Source: Rhodoblastus acidophilus (GTDB lineage Bacteria > Pseudomonadota > Alphaproteobacteria > Rhizobiales > Beijerinckiaceae). Taken from it: a stretch of 64,000 bases of DNA. The stretch covers positions 154,243 to 218,242 of the forward strand of contig NZ_WNKS01000006.1 of NCBI RefSeq assembly GCF_009720655.1. The letters run 5' to 3'. Both the position numbers and the translations under genes were made by a program. Shown one piece after another: positions 8,366 to 17,258 of this stretch; positions within the stretch are counted from its first letter, which is position 1; each line of letters begins with the position of its first letter. The notes under the pieces were generated by a model. That model did no database searches, was not told where the DNA came from, and worked only from the letters and a program-made list of their open reading frames with translations.

Positions 8366-9218
8366 GCGTAATGTCCATCACGAAGCGGCGCTGTTCGCCC
8401 GGCGCCAGAGTCAGCACGCCGGGGCGCTGCGCAAACGCGCCGTCGAAATCAAGCGGGGCGGCAAACCCCTGCCAGGGCTCCAGGCAGAGGAAGGGCGCGC
8501 CGGGCTTGGTCCACAGGCCGAAATGCGGCATGTCCGGAAAGGATGCCGCGACCTCGGGGCCGCCTGGCGGGCCGAAGGCGACGCGGCGGCTTTGCAATTT
8601 TTCGAAAATCAGCGCGCCCGCCTCGAACAGGCCGGGCTCCAGCGCCAGCACGCCCGAAGCCGCCGGATTTTTATACTCTTGCGGATCGAGCAGGCCGTCG
8701 GTGAGACGCCGGATCGGCGCCGGCTCCGCGCGCTCGAACCGCACCTCATGAACACCTTTTCCGCCCGGCAGCGGCCAGCGGAAAGCGGGATGGAAGCCGA
8801 GCGAAAACGGCAGCGGCTTTTCGTCTTCGTTCGCCACCGTCGCCACCACGTTCAGCGTCGCGCCGGCGAGCGCGTAGGCGATGTCCAGCCTGAAGGCGAA
8901 GGGGTAGGAGACCAAGGTTTCCCCGCTTGGACCCAGGCTCAGCACCGCGCGATCCCGGCCGGCTTCCACCACCGAAAACGTCGAGCGCCGGGCAAAACCA
9001 TGCTGCGGCAGCGGAAAAAGCTGACCATCCACGCGGATATGGTCACCTACGGCGCGGCCGACCATGGGAAACAGGATGGGCGCGCGGCCGCTCCACCATG
9101 CGGGATCGCCGTCGTGCAGCCAATCGGCGCCGGTCGAGTCTTGCAATCGGACAAGCTCCGCGCCGAGCAAGGCGATCTCGGCGCGGAAAAACTCATTGGT
9201 GAGCGTGATCCTCGTCAT
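8355..9218 (-). CDS. Aldose 1-epimerase-like protein (LacX/YeaD type)
   Basis: 287 residues with a beta-rich galactose-mutarotase-like fold: ILFPMVGRAVGD near the N-terminus, PLPQHGFARR with a conserved His, LGFHPAFRWPL with the second His, and CLEPWQGFAAP near the C-terminus. These match the epimerase subgroup related to LacX rather than classical GalM. The substrate is not defined. The start codon lies 26 bases inside the 3' end of the upstream antiporter gene, suggesting translational coupling. Confidence 0.83.
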   Translation of the reverse strand: MTRITLTNEFFRAEIALLGAELVRLQDSTGADWLHDGDPAWWSGRAPILFPMVGRAVGDHIRVDGQLFPLPQHGFARRSTFSVVEAGRDRAVLSLGPSGETLVSYPFAFRLDIAYALAGATLNVVATVANEDEKPLPFSLGFHPAFRWPLPGGKGVHEVRFERAEPAPIRRLTDGLLDPQEYKNPAASGVLALEPGLFEAGALIFEKLQSRRVAFGPPGGPEVAASFPDMPHFGLWTKPGAPFLCLEPWQGFAAPLDFDGAFAQRPGVLTLAPGEQRRFVMDITLKF

Positions 9219-10422
9219 GCTTGCCTCCCAAAAAACCGAGCTTGCGCAGCACGGGCGGCATGCTCAGCCCCTGCACGACGATCGAGAAGGCGACGCAGAA
9301 AAAGGTCACCAGCACGATTTCGTCGCGCAGCGGGACGCGGCTCGGCAGCGACAGCACCAGCGCCAGCGCCAGCGCGCCACGCAACCCGCCCCACCACAGA
9401 ACGAATTGCTCGCCCTGGGTGATCCGCCAGCGCGAGCGCGAAAACAGCGCGGACAGCGGATAGACGGCGGCGGCGCGGGCGAAAAGCGTGATGGCGAGGA
9501 CGCCGGCATATTCCGTCCACGGATAATGCGCGTAGGTCGAACCGGCGACGCGCGCGCCGATCAATAGGAACACCATGGAATTCGCGACGAAAGCGGCGAA
9601 ATCCCAGAAATCCGTCATGAACTCGCGGCCTTTTTCGGTCAGAAAATCGCCTTTTTCGCTGGCCGGGCGGAAATTGCCGATGATCAGGCCAGCCGTCACC
9701 GCCGCGAGCACGCCGGAATCGTGAAAATGTTCGGCAAGCAGGAACGAGCCGTAGGCGGCCAGCATGGTGAGCGTCAGCTCGACAAGATGTTCGCTGGTCC
9801 CGCGCGCAGCGAAGATCACGGCGACGCCAAACCCCGCGCCGATCAGCGCGCCGCCGACGACGATTCGGAACAGCTCCCAGGTCATTTGCGCGCCGGTCAG
9901 GCCATCAGCGCCAGCGAGCGCAAAAGCCAGCGCCAGGGCGAACAGCACCGCCGCGGCGGCGTCGTTGAGCAGGCTTTCCGCCTCGACCAACACGCGCAGA
10001 CGGCCATGCACGCCATTGTCTTTGAACATGGCGATGATCGCGACGGGATCGGTGGCGGAGATCAGCGCGCCGAACACCAGGGCCGCCGCGAGCGGCCAGC
10101 CCATGAGATAATGAAGCGCGGCCGCCACCACCGCCATCGCCGCGACGGTGCCGAACACGGCGAGCGACAGGATCGGCGCGAGGTCGCGCTTCAGATCGCG
10201 CCAGCGCAGGGCGAGCGCCGCCTCGAACAGCAGCGGCGGCAGGATCAGGTAATAGATCAGTTCCGAGGTCAGCGGCGGCAGGCGCCGCGTTCCCAACCAG
10301 GCCAGCAGGCCGCCGACCAGTACGAGGCCGATGGTGTAGGGAAGTTGCAGTCGCCGCGCCAGCATCGCCACGATCATGGCGACGGCCAATAGGCCCATGA
10401 TTTGTTGTAATGTTTCGCTCAT
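9193..10422 (-). CDS. Na+/H+ antiporter, CPA1 (NhaP-like) family
   Basis: 409 residues with about 11-12 hydrophobic segments. The ion-binding region SATDPVAIIAMF (about 117-128) and the downstream VEAESLLNDAAAAVLF motif are diagnostic of the CPA1/NhaP exchangers. The C-terminus ends in a short His/Asp-rich tail (HDEDHAHQ) without a long cytoplasmic regulatory domain. It would exchange cytoplasmic Na+ (or K+) for protons at the inner membrane. It is followed on the same strand by the epimerase-like gene and preceded by the unrelated NhaD-type antiporter. Confidence 0.9.
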   Translation of the reverse strand: MSETLQQIMGLLAVAMIVAMLARRLQLPYTIGLVLVGGLLAWLGTRRLPPLTSELIYYLILPPLLFEAALALRWRDLKRDLAPILSLAVFGTVAAMAVVAAALHYLMGWPLAAALVFGALISATDPVAIIAMFKDNGVHGRLRVLVEAESLLNDAAAAVLFALALAFALAGADGLTGAQMTWELFRIVVGGALIGAGFGVAVIFAARGTSEHLVELTLTMLAAYGSFLLAEHFHDSGVLAAVTAGLIIGNFRPASEKGDFLTEKGREFMTDFWDFAAFVANSMVFLLIGARVAGSTYAHYPWTEYAGVLAITLFARAAAVYPLSALFSRSRWRITQGEQFVLWWGGLRGALALALVLSLPSRVPLRDEIVLVTFFCVAFSIVVQGLSMPPVLRKLGFLGGKHDEDHAHQ

Positions 10423-10497
10423 GCCCGCCTTCTGCCACGAGCGCGCAGCGATCTCAACGTCAAGTTAAGGCCAAGGCCCCCTCCGGCGCGGTCATTT

Positions 10498-11772
10498 TCA
10501 GTGCAGCAGGTTGTGCGCAGCGACGTAAGTCGCCGCCCCCGCGAGATAGCCGAGAAGCGCGGGGCCGCTCATGTGTCTGACGTACCAGAAGAACTGGATT
10601 TTCTCCAATCCCATCGCCGCCACGCCGGCAGCCGAACCGATGATCAGGATCGATCCGCCCGTGCCCGCGCAATAGGCCATGAACGTCCACAGAAAGGCGT
10701 CGGGAGGATATTGGTCGAGACTGTACATGCCTATGGAGGCGGCGACGAGCGGCACATTGTCGACAATCGCGCTGGCGAGGCCAAGCAGGAAGACAATGAG
10801 GTCGAGTCGCCCGACGCTCTGGTCGAGCCAGGCCGCCAGCCGCGTCAGAATATGGGTGTGTTCGAGCACGGCGACCGCCAGCAGGATGCCGGTGAAGAAC
10901 ACCAGCGAACTCAGATCGATTCGCTCGAGCGCGCGCGCCAGCGCCCGGCGCTCCCTGTCTGCCGGGGGCTTGCCGCGATGCAGGGTGTCGGCGAAGGCCC
11001 AGAGAATGCCGAGGCCGAAGAGAACGCCGAGGAACGGCGGCAAGTGCGTAACCGTCTTGAAGACGGGCACCAGCAGCAGGATCGTGACGCCCAGAAGAAA
11101 AATGGCGTTGCGCTCGAATGCCGACGCGCCCTCGTCTTCAACCATGTTTCCGCAAGCGAAACGTCGGTTTTCCAGTTGACGGCTCACCAGCAGCAGCGGG
11201 ACCAGCAGGCTGACGACCGACGGCGCGAACACGGTCGACATGACCGCCGTGGTGGTGATCTGGCCGCCAATCCAGAGCATGGTCGTGGTGATGTCGCCGA
11301 TCGGCGACCACGCGCCGCCCGCATTGGCGGCGATCACGATCATGGAGGCGAACAGCAGCCGGTCGCTTTCCTTCGCCAGAAGTTTTTTCGTGAGGGAAAC
11401 CATGGCGACGGTCGTCGCGAGATTGTCGAGGATGGCGCTCAGGAAAAAGGTCACGAGGCACATCAACCACATCAAGCGCGGGAGGCTGGTGGTTCTGATC
11501 CGTGCGGCGACGATCTGGAAACCGCCATGGAGGCCGATCACCTCGACGATGGTCATGGCGCCCATGAGGAAAAAAACGATCTGGGCGACTGATACGACCG
11601 AATGACCAAGTTGAGCGTTGATCGCCGCGGAATCGGCGGAAGCAAAAGCGTAGATTGTCCAGAGAACACCGGCCGCCACTACGGCCGAGGCGGCTTTGTC
11701 GATCCTGAGTCTATGCTCGAATGCGATGGCGACGTAAGCTATGCTGAATACGGCTATGATCGCGCTATCCAA
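10498..11772 (-). CDS. nhaD: NhaD-type Na+/H+ antiporter
   Basis: 424 residues with 11-12 predicted transmembrane segments. The motifs ILDNLATTVAMVSL and NAGGAWSPIGDITTTMLW, with the late repeat ASAIVDNVPLVAASIG, are typical of NhaD and the wider ion-transporter superfamily. NhaD uses the proton gradient to expel Na+ or Li+ and is common in alkaliphilic, marine and methylotrophic bacteria. It is separated by 75 bases from the CPA1 antiporter on the same strand, so salt or pH homeostasis appears to be the theme of this block. Confidence 0.88.
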   Translation of the reverse strand: MDSAIIAVFSIAYVAIAFEHRLRIDKAASAVVAAGVLWTIYAFASADSAAINAQLGHSVVSVAQIVFFLMGAMTIVEVIGLHGGFQIVAARIRTTSLPRLMWLMCLVTFFLSAILDNLATTVAMVSLTKKLLAKESDRLLFASMIVIAANAGGAWSPIGDITTTMLWIGGQITTTAVMSTVFAPSVVSLLVPLLLVSRQLENRRFACGNMVEDEGASAFERNAIFLLGVTILLLVPVFKTVTHLPPFLGVLFGLGILWAFADTLHRGKPPADRERRALARALERIDLSSLVFFTGILLAVAVLEHTHILTRLAAWLDQSVGRLDLIVFLLGLASAIVDNVPLVAASIGMYSLDQYPPDAFLWTFMAYCAGTGGSILIIGSAAGVAAMGLEKIQFFWYVRHMSGPALLGYLAGAATYVAAHNLLH

Positions 11773-11971
11773 GACAAATACCTCGAAACTGACACCTCAG
11801 GAAACGTCTGAAAGGGCGGCGCCGAAGTCAAGAATTATCGGGGGACGCGCACAGATTGGGCAGTCCGGCCCTGTCCCTTTTGCTGATCTGTGCAATGCGG
11901 CCTTTTCGGGTAAGTTCCCATGGCGTTGCAGAAAGACAGCCGTCCCCAAGGACGTGAACCGGAGGAGTTTC

Positions 11972-13363
11972 ATGAGTTTTGTTGTCGCCCTCGGGGCGCT
12001 CATATTCCTGATGATTGTCGCCTACCGCGGCTTCTCGGTCATCCTGTTCGCCCCGGTCGCCGCCATGGGCGCCGTGCTGCTCACCGATCCCGCCGCCGTC
12101 CCGGCCGCGTTTTCCGGCGTGTTCATGGAGCGCATGGTCGGGTTCATCCGCGATTATTTTCCGGTGTTCCTGCTCGGAGCGGTGTTCGGCAAGCTGATCG
12201 AAATGTCGGGCTTTTCGAAAAGCATCGTCTCCGCCGTGACCTCGCTGCTCGGCCCCCGATTCACCATCGTCTCGATCGTGCTGGTCGGCGCCATCCTCAC
12301 CTATGGCGGCGTGTCCCTGTTCGTCGTGGTGTTCGCGATCTATCCGTTCGCGGCGGAAATGTTCCGCCAGCACGATATCCCAAAGCGGCTGATCCCCGGC
12401 ACAATCGCGCTTGGCGCCTTCTCCTTCACCATGGATTCGCTGCCGGGCACGCCGCAAATCCAGAACATCATTCCGACCACCTATTTCAAGACCACCGCTT
12501 TTGCCGCGCCGGCGCTCGGCACGCTCGGCGGCATTTTTATTTTCGTGGTCGGCGTCGCCTATCTGGAATGGCGCCGCTACGCCGCGCTGAAGGCCGGCGA
12601 AGGCTATGGCGATGGCCACATCAACGAACCGGCGCCGCTGGCGCATGAAAAGCTGGCTCCGGCCTGGCTGGCGATGCTGCCGCTCGTGCTGGTGTTCGGG
12701 CTGAACAAGCTGTTCACCACCCTGATCGCCGACAATTACGGCAAGGTCTACGAACTCAAGCTCGCCGCCATGGCCAAGCCGGTCACGGTCGCGGTGGACA
12801 AGCTCACCGCCGTCTGGTCGGTGGAGGCCGCGCTGATCGTCGGCATTCTCTCCGTGGTCGCGCTCGGCTGGACGCAGGTGCGGAAAAATTTCGCGGAAGG
12901 CGGCAAGACGGCGGTGTCGGGCGCCCTGCTCGCCTCGATGAACACCGCCTCCGAATATGGCTTCGGCGCGGTGATCGCCACCCTGCCCGGCTTCATCGTC
13001 ATCCGCGAGGCGCTGGCCTCGATCCCCAATCCGCTGGTCAACGAAGCCGTGACGGTGACCTCGCTCGCCGGCATCACCGGTTCGGCCTCGGGCGGCATGT
13101 CGATCGCGCTGGCCGCCATGGCGGACCAGTTCATCGCCGCCGCCAACGCGGCGGGCATTCCGATGGAGGTGCTGCACCGCGTGGCCTCGATGGCCTCCGG
13201 CGGCATGGACACCCTGCCCCACAATGGCGCGGTGATCACCCTGCTGGCCGTGACCGGGCTCACCCATCGGCAGAGCTACAAGGACATTTTCGCGGTCACC
13301 ATCATCAAGACCACCGCCGTGTTCGTGGTGATCGGAATTTACTACGCGACCGGACTGGTTTAG
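11972..13363 (+). CDS. GntP-family permease (carboxylate/hydroxy-acid uptake)
   Basis: 463 residues from ATG 11972; GGAGGAG at 11961-11967 gives a well-placed ribosome site, so the longer upstream frame (from 11741) was rejected. The protein has about 12 hydrophobic segments with the GntP-like features LTYGGVSLFVVVFAIYPFA and MDSLPGTPQIQNIIPT. The family imports gluconate, hydroxybutyrate or related acids with protons; the substrate here is not identifiable. The stop TAG (13361-13363) is also the first three bases of a family B repeat (TAGAGCTTTT). Confidence 0.82.
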   Translation: MSFVVALGALIFLMIVAYRGFSVILFAPVAAMGAVLLTDPAAVPAAFSGVFMERMVGFIRDYFPVFLLGAVFGKLIEMSGFSKSIVSAVTSLLGPRFTIVSIVLVGAILTYGGVSLFVVVFAIYPFAAEMFRQHDIPKRLIPGTIALGAFSFTMDSLPGTPQIQNIIPTTYFKTTAFAAPALGTLGGIFIFVVGVAYLEWRRYAALKAGEGYGDGHINEPAPLAHEKLAPAWLAMLPLVLVFGLNKLFTTLIADNYGKVYELKLAAMAKPVTVAVDKLTAVWSVEAALIVGILSVVALGWTQVRKNFAEGGKTAVSGALLASMNTASEYGFGAVIATLPGFIVIREALASIPNPLVNEAVTVTSLAGITGSASGGMSIALAAMADQFIAAANAAGIPMEVLHRVASMASGGMDTLPHNGAVITLLAVTGLTHRQSYKDIFAVTIIKTTAVFVVIGIYYATGLV

Positions 13364-13466
13364 AGCTTTTCCACGTTTCATGGAAACATGAAAAAGCTCT
13401 AGAGTCTTGTTTTAACGCAGTGTCTTCACGCGAACCGGCATCCACTTCGCTTGAAAATGCTTTAGC
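13361..13466. repeat. Family B repeat, copy 1 (inverted orientation)
   Basis: Contains the hairpin GAGCTTTTCCACGTTTCATG followed by GAAACATGAAAAAGCTC, then the inverse of the family core (CACGCGAACCGGCATCC, CTTCGCTTGAAAATGC). Copies at 23743-23840, 58096-58193 and 58494-58598 run the other way. It begins with the stop codon of the GntP-type permease and may double as its terminator. Confidence 0.88.
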
Positions 13467-13532
13467 GCGAGCGTTGACTCGGTTTCCGGCGAAAAGCATA
13501 GTTCCGGCGCGTCCTCGCGCCGGAATTTTGAT

Positions 13533-14984
13533 ATGCGCCTATTGAGTTCATTGCGGCTTCTGCTCGCGGCCGGCGCGCTTTTTGCGGCCGCGCCCGCTTT
13601 CGCCGATTTCGGCTCCGCGCAACGCAATTTCTCCGCCACCCCCCTGAACGAACGACTGCTGGTCCAGACCTTTTTGATCGGCGCCGGCTATCTCAATGGC
13701 GTGCCCTCAGGCGATTTCAGCAAGCGGCAGTATGAGGGGGTGCAAAACTTTCAGGCCGAAAACGGTTTTTACGCCGACGGCGATCTATCCGCGCCCCAGT
13801 TCGAAAAACTGGCGGCGCTGGCGCGCCCCTGGTTCCAGACCTGGGGCTTTCGAAAAATCCTCCATCCCAGCCGGAACATTCCCCTGTGGGTTCCGGTCGG
13901 TCTCGGCCTGCGCGAATCGCGCGAGGATACGGGAATCAAATTCGAGGACCCCAGCCGGCGCATCTCCATTACTTTCGCCAGTTTTTCCGCGACCCCCATC
14001 CCCGCAGCTTTCGCCCTGATGACGCGCCTTTACGAGGAAAAGCGCGCGCACATCCACTACAAGGTGATGAAGGACGGTTGGTTCGTCATTTCGGCCTCGA
14101 CGCCCGACGGCGTGGACCACTATCTGCGCTACCACCAGGACGGGCGCGCCGCCACCGGCTTCACCCTGATGTGGAACAACGCCAACGGCAATGTGCATGG
14201 CGAACGGATCGCCACGCTGATGTCCGGGGGCCTGTGGGCGACGATGACCGGCGCGCCCGCCGTGGATCTTCCCAACCCGGGGCCCGCCCCGGCGCCCAAG
14301 CCCGCTTCGCCCCCGGCCGCCAGCGCCAAAGCCAGCCCTCCGGCGCGCGAGCGGGAAAAAGACAGGATTTCGACCGGAACCGGCTTCTTCATCGCCGCCG
14401 ACGGCCATTTCGTCACCTCGGCCCATGTCATCGCCGATTGCGCGTCGATCAAGGCCAAGTCGGATGACGGCGCCATCCTCGATGCGAAACTGGTCGCGCG
14501 CGACGCCACCAACGATCTCGCTCTGCTCAAGGTCGACAAAACCGCCGCCAAGGCCGCCCATCTGCGCACCTCCCTGCGGCTGGGCGAAAACGTCGCCGCC
14601 TTCGGTTTTCCCCACGCCGACATTCTCGCGACCTCAGGCAATTTCACGCTCGGCAATGTCACGGCGCTGAGCGGGCTTGGCGACGACAGCCGCTTCGCCC
14701 AGATTTCGACGCCGGTTCAAGCCGGCAATTCGGGCGGCCCGCTGCTCGACCGCGACGGCAATGTCGTCGGCGTCGTCGCCATGAAGCTCAACGCGCTGAA
14801 AGTGGCGTCGGAGGGCGGCGACCTCCCGCAAAACGTCAATTTCGCGGTCAAGGCGACCAATCTGGTCAATTTCCTCGACGCCAATCGCATCCAATACCTG
14901 CCGGCGGTTTCAGAAAAACCGCTCGAACCCGCCGATCTCGCCGACCGCGCCAAGTCCATCTCGGTTTTCGTCGTCTGCAAATAG
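13533..14984 (+). CDS. Exported trypsin-like serine protease with an N-terminal peptidoglycan-binding-like region
   Basis: 483 residues. Signal peptide MRLLSSLRLLLAAGALFAAAPAFA. Residues ~35-95 (QTFLIGAGYLNGVPSGDFSKR ... VQNFQAENGFYADG, in part) resemble a peptidoglycan-binding repeat. A Pro/Ala-rich linker near 250-275 leads to a protease domain with the triad in SAHVIAD (His), TNDLALLKV (Asp) and GNSGGPLLD (Ser), as in HtrA/trypsin-like proteases. No PDZ domain is visible; the C-terminus is short. It is likely periplasmic and wall-associated. It follows a family B repeat and converges on the DUF2252 gene, with the stop codons one base apart. Confidence 0.85.
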   Translation: MRLLSSLRLLLAAGALFAAAPAFADFGSAQRNFSATPLNERLLVQTFLIGAGYLNGVPSGDFSKRQYEGVQNFQAENGFYADGDLSAPQFEKLAALARPWFQTWGFRKILHPSRNIPLWVPVGLGLRESREDTGIKFEDPSRRISITFASFSATPIPAAFALMTRLYEEKRAHIHYKVMKDGWFVISASTPDGVDHYLRYHQDGRAATGFTLMWNNANGNVHGERIATLMSGGLWATMTGAPAVDLPNPGPAPAPKPASPPAASAKASPPAREREKDRISTGTGFFIAADGHFVTSAHVIADCASIKAKSDDGAILDAKLVARDATNDLALLKVDKTAAKAAHLRTSLRLGENVAAFGFPHADILATSGNFTLGNVTALSGLGDDSRFAQISTPVQAGNSGGPLLDRDGNVVGVVAMKLNALKVASEGGDLPQNVNFAVKATNLVNFLDANRIQYLPAVSEKPLEPADLADRAKSISVFVVCK

Positions 14985-14985
14985 G

Positions 14986-16305
14986 TCAGGTTTTCGCCAG
15001 CGCCGCCTGGTCGATCTCGTTGCGCTTGGCATAGGCGAGCGCGAAATCGGCGATGGCCTCGTCGAAGGCGCCGCTGTCGCCCATATAGCCCGCGAGCAGC
15101 GCCGGATCGGCGGAGCGGGCGTGGGCGCGGGCCAGCGTGCGCCCGCACAATCTGGCGTAGTCGCTCAATCCCTCGGCCTGCGCGATTTCGCTCACCGAGC
15201 CCAGCCGGCGGTTTTTCAGCATGCGGACGTAATAATGCCGGTCCGAGGGGTCATGCTCGGTCCACCCCAAAAAAATGTCGCTCGCCGCCTGCATCATGCG
15301 CTGGCCCTCGACCACGCGCTGGCCCTGGTGTCTCCCAAAAGCGGGGGCGAGCGCCTCCAGAACGGACGGCCCCGCCTCCTTGACTTGCAGCAACAACGGC
15401 GCGCCGTCGCCATTCTGGAACAGGCCGACATAGCAGCAGGTTCCCACGGAGCCGACGCCCACCGCCTTGAACACGCAATCTTTCAACGCGTATCGCTCCA
15501 GCAGCGCGCGGCGTTCGGGCGGCAGCGCCGCGCCATAGCGCGCAAAACCGCTTTGCGGGTCGAACGCCTGTCCGGCCTCGCTGTCGGGCTTGAAATGGAA
15601 CAGGCGCGGCGGTTTTTCGAGGATGCCGTTCGCCCCGGCCAGTTTGGGGAAATTGTCATCGCGGTCGAGCCCGGCCCCGCGCGCGCAGCCGATGATCGTC
15701 AGCAGCTTGCGCCGCAGGTCGGCGTCCTCGAAATTTTTCGCCTCCTGTTCGAGATCGACGCGGCTGTGCCAGACCTCCATCGGTGTTTTTTCCGACAAAA
15801 GAGCGATGCGCTTGCGATAGGCGCGGACCGCCTCGCCAGCGATGTCGTGGCGGGTGGATTTTGATGCCCCCAGCGCCTCGCCCGCGACGGCGAAGCTGAC
15901 CGCCAGGCGCTTCAGATCGACGGTGAAATCGACGCCCGGCAGGGTCTCGTCGAAATCGTTGATGTCGAAAAGGATGTTGTCCTCCGGGGTGACGAAGGCG
16001 CCAAAATTCATCAGGTGGCAGTCGCCGCAGGCCTGCACGGGAATGCCGGCCATCGCCTGGTATTGCAGGTCATGCGCCATCACCGCCGCCGCGCCGCGCA
16101 GATAGGCGAAGGGGTCGGCGCTCATCAGCGCGCGGCGCAGCCCGACCAGCGACGGCAACCGGCGCGCGTTCTGCCCCTCCAAAATGGCGTTGGCGTCGCG
16201 CTGGAAGGGGCCGAGCACGCGCCCATGCGCGGCGCGAGGCGTCTGCTTGCGCAGCGCCTTGCCCTGCTCGATGCGTTGCGCGCGCGATTGGACTGCTGGG
16301 CTCAT
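14986..16305 (-). CDS. DUF2252 family protein
   Basis: 439 residues from ATG 16305, preceded by GGGGGAGG. The start overlaps the stop of pxpA by four bases (ATGA), so it is translationally coupled to the 5-oxoprolinase subunit. Family landmarks include the kinase-like core GDCHLMNFGAF, FDINDFDETLPG and DLKRLAVSFAVAGE, followed by the late segment VVEGQRMMQAASDIFLGW. DUF2252 proteins have a protein-kinase-like fold with a GDxHxxN catalytic-like motif, but their substrate is unknown. Nothing suggests truncation. Confidence 0.87.
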   Translation of the reverse strand: MSPAVQSRAQRIEQGKALRKQTPRAAHGRVLGPFQRDANAILEGQNARRLPSLVGLRRALMSADPFAYLRGAAAVMAHDLQYQAMAGIPVQACGDCHLMNFGAFVTPEDNILFDINDFDETLPGVDFTVDLKRLAVSFAVAGEALGASKSTRHDIAGEAVRAYRKRIALLSEKTPMEVWHSRVDLEQEAKNFEDADLRRKLLTIIGCARGAGLDRDDNFPKLAGANGILEKPPRLFHFKPDSEAGQAFDPQSGFARYGAALPPERRALLERYALKDCVFKAVGVGSVGTCCYVGLFQNGDGAPLLLQVKEAGPSVLEALAPAFGRHQGQRVVEGQRMMQAASDIFLGWTEHDPSDRHYYVRMLKNRRLGSVSEIAQAEGLSDYARLCGRTLARAHARSADPALLAGYMGDSGAFDEAIADFALAYAKRNEIDQAALAKT

Positions 16306-17126
16306 GGCCTCCCCCTCAAATTCGCTTGAGCTGAAGCGGGAGCAGGATGCGAGGCAAACAGGACCGGCAGAGGCGCGAGGGCAAATGTTTTGGAGAGCCG
16401 CGCATGCAGCGCCCGCGCGGTGGCGACGGCTTCCGGCCCGTCGCCGTGGACGCAAATGGAATGGATCGGGGTTGGAAGGATTTTGCCGGAGCGGGTTTTG
16501 AGGCCGCCGGCGGCGAGCATGGCTTCGACATGCGCAAGGCTTTGTTGCGGATCGTGCAGCACCGCGCCCTCTTCCCCGCGCGGCGTGAGCTGGCCGTCGT
16601 CCTGGTAAGCGCGGTCGGCGTAGATTTCGAGCGCGGTTAAAATGTTTTCCCGCGCGCCCGCGTCCGCCAGCGCCGACAGCGCCGGCGCCAGCAGAATTGT
16701 GCGCGCGTCGTAAGCCTTGATGGCGCGGGCTATGGCCCCGGCAAGCTCGGCGTTGCGGCAGGCCTCGTTGCTGAGCGCGCCGTGCGGCTTCACATGGGTG
16801 ACCCGCGCCCCGTTCGCGCGCGCAAAACCGTCCAGCGCGCCGAGTTGGTAGAGCACAAAAGCCTCGACCTCCTCCGCCGAGCATTTGAGCGCGCGACGGC
16901 CAAACCCTTGGAGGTCGGGATAGGAGGGATGGGCGCCGAGGCTGACGCCGGCTTGCAGCGCCGCCGTGACGGTTTTTTGCATCACGAGCGGATCGCCGGC
17001 GTGAAAGCCGCAGGCGATGTTGGCGGATTGCACCAGTTGCAACAAGGCCACGTCGTCGCCCATGCGCCACGCGCCAAAACTTTCGCCGAGATCGGCGTTG
17101 AGGTTGAGATGAGAGGGCGAAAGCAT
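16302..17126 (-). CDS. pxpA: 5-oxoprolinase subunit A (LamB/YcsF family)
   Basis: 274 residues from ATG 17126 (MLSPSHLNLNADLGESFG), which matches the conserved N-terminus; the longer open frame upstream is antisense to the parA-like gene. Family motifs NADLGESFG, SANIACGFHAGDP, LGAHPSYPD and HVKPHGAL are present. PxpA works with PxpB and PxpC to hydrolyse 5-oxoproline to glutamate with ATP. Here pxpB and pxpC lie at 18304-19958 on the same strand but are separated from pxpA by a foreign-looking gene on the opposite strand, so pxpA probably relies on its own or a new promoter. Confidence 0.93.
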   Translation of the reverse strand: MLSPSHLNLNADLGESFGAWRMGDDVALLQLVQSANIACGFHAGDPLVMQKTVTAALQAGVSLGAHPSYPDLQGFGRRALKCSAEEVEAFVLYQLGALDGFARANGARVTHVKPHGALSNEACRNAELAGAIARAIKAYDARTILLAPALSALADAGARENILTALEIYADRAYQDDGQLTPRGEEGAVLHDPQQSLAHVEAMLAAGGLKTRSGKILPTPIHSICVHGDGPEAVATARALHARLSKTFALAPLPVLFASHPAPASAQANLRGRP

Positions 17127-17211
17127 GCCGATAATCCGCAAGCTCCTTTTTCCCTGTACGCCTGTCAACGTCATTTTCGAAAGAGCGCTTTTTGACTTGA
17201 TCGCGTCCGTT

Positions 17212-17231
17212 TTGGACATTATTATGTCCAA
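17212..17231. promoter_or_regulatory. Inverted repeat upstream of the ParA-like gene (possible operator)
   Basis: Two perfect 8-base arms TTGGACAT and ATGTCCAA are separated by TATT. The repeat ends 27 bases before the ATG of the ParA-like gene and lies in the A+T-rich leader between two divergent genes. Its size and position suit a repressor or autoregulatory binding site. Function is inferred only. Confidence 0.45.
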
Positions 17232-17258
17232 TAACTCCACGCTGATCTTGGAACCAAA

